Assembly: GCA_008694505.1 (NCBI GenBank)
Contig: VZDJ01000090.1
Location: 1,295,521-1,359,520, forward strand
Direction of reading: 5' to 3'
Source of the DNA: Cyanoderma ruficeps
Taxonomy: Eukaryota; Chordata; Aves; Passeriformes; Timaliidae
Length of the DNA stretch: 64,000 bases
Shown here piece by piece: positions 63,011 through 64,000 of the stretch (its first letter is position 1; every line of letters starts with the position of its first letter). The notes beneath the pieces are model-generated. The model had not been told where the DNA came from, did no database searches, and saw nothing but the letters and a program-made list of their open reading frames with translations. Position numbers and translations under genes: made by a program.

Positions 63011-64000
63011 TTCAATGCCTTCCTCAGGACTGGTTTGGCTTTCAGGGAGGACTAGAACTGGTGGATTTTAGATCCCGGGAGACAGCTCAACTACATTTGG
63101 ACTGTTCATTTACTTCCTCCCTCAGCATTTGTCACTGGTCTACAGGGGCAGTATGCTGCCTTCTTAAGTGGACCTTTACTACAACTGAGGGTGGCTGCTC
63201 TCACCTGCATAGGCAGCCTGGAACCAGGGAAGGAGAGGTGGAGGCCTGGATGCATTAGGCTGTGAGATCAAGTCATCAGTGAGACAGTGCTGAGTGATGT
63301 GGTTGCTAGTTGACTGCTGGACAGGAAAGGCAGATATTAGGAGAGCGGAGAAAGAATCTGCCTTTTCCTTTCCTGCTCCTGCACTTTCAAGTGGCTTAGC
63401 TCACAATTTTCACTGCAAGGCTGCTGTCTTGTTTCTTACCTTCCCCATGTTAACATTCTCTTTGTGACTTTTTGGCTTGGGCAAGCAGTTTCTTTTTTGA
63501 AAAACTCTTTCAGCATAGTCATCATATAAGTAAGGTGTTCATGGTCATGTGTGTTTCTATTCCTGCCCCTTTCACAGACACACAACATTCCCTAAAATAA
63601 ATATTAGAGGCAAGGTATCAGTTAAAAAATATCTGCCCTGAAATAAACCTTACACATTCCATAACATTTCCTTTGTCACCAAAAGCCCTGCAAAAACTGA
63701 ATTTCTTCTGCAGGCTGCTTCTCCTCTCTTCTAGCCACCACATTTTTCATTCCAGGCCAGCTACTTCAATGTTGCTAATGTTTTCCCCTTGTTGTGCACC
63801 CGATGTATAAACAAAGATCTTTTTGCACAAAACAAAGTCGAGTTATCATCTTTGATCAGCTTGTTTGGATCAGGTTCAGCTGACAACTACAGAGTTGTTT
63901 TTCCACCCCTATGCATTTTCAACATGCTGCAAATCCCTTATGCTTGTGGGATTTCTGTTTATTTGCTTGGGTTTCTTCAGAGGTTAACTTCTCCAAGGAG

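Larger units (their letters stand above)
51900..64000. other. 5' flank of CASR, no gene recognised
   Basis: About 12 kb of AT-rich DNA upstream of the CpG island. It contains an LTR-like module and two CR1 remnants, listed separately, a T-run at about 53127-53143 and a T/G-rich stretch at about 58520-58580. I looked for immunoglobulin-type exons of CD86, the upstream neighbour in mammals, and saw none. Confidence 0.6.

Overview
This window is vertebrate genomic DNA, most likely from a bird. It carries the 5' half of one gene, the calcium-sensing receptor CASR, read on the minus strand. Three coding exons are unmistakable: their translations, lengths and splice phases match those of vertebrate CASR. 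The avian call rests on decayed CR1 LINEs with the chicken/passerine 3'-end sequence, a short solo LTR with a 6-bp target duplication, and low overall repeat density. I cannot name the species.

Layout, reading the gene from right to left. About 51.04-51.84 kb is a CpG island that probably holds the CASR promoter and non-coding exon 1, with a consensus minus-strand splice donor at 51391-51393. Intron 1 would then span about 32 kb (51392-19379) and contains most of the repeats: a CR1 at 41.1 kb, an ancient CR1 remnant at 34.1 kb, a 23-copy pentanucleotide repeat at 32.1 kb, a CR1 at 23.3 kb and a solo LTR at 21.0 kb. Exon 2 (19378-18941) holds 253 nt of leader with four upstream ORFs, then the start codon, signal peptide and first residues. 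Intron 2 is 8.1 kb. Exon 3 (10813-10507) and exon 4 (7750-6869) encode most of the extracellular Venus-flytrap domain. Intron 3 is 2.8 kb. From 6868 leftward is intron 4, which runs off the window. The later exons (rest of the flytrap, cysteine-rich domain, seven-helix domain, tail) are not here.

From 52 to 64 kb lies the gene's 5' flank. It contains an LTR-like module at 54.8 kb and two CR1 remnants (57.4 and 62.8 kb), and no gene I can recognise. In mammals CD86 lies upstream of CASR and CSTA downstream; neither is visible.

There are no operons, CRISPR arrays or other prokaryotic features. The long reading frames in the CpG island and the pentanucleotide repeat are compositional artefacts. 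I found no evidence of a new biological system. The most interesting points are regulatory: the chain of upstream ORFs in exon 2, including two stop/start overlaps, and the sense-oriented solo LTR 1.7 kb upstream of exon 2.
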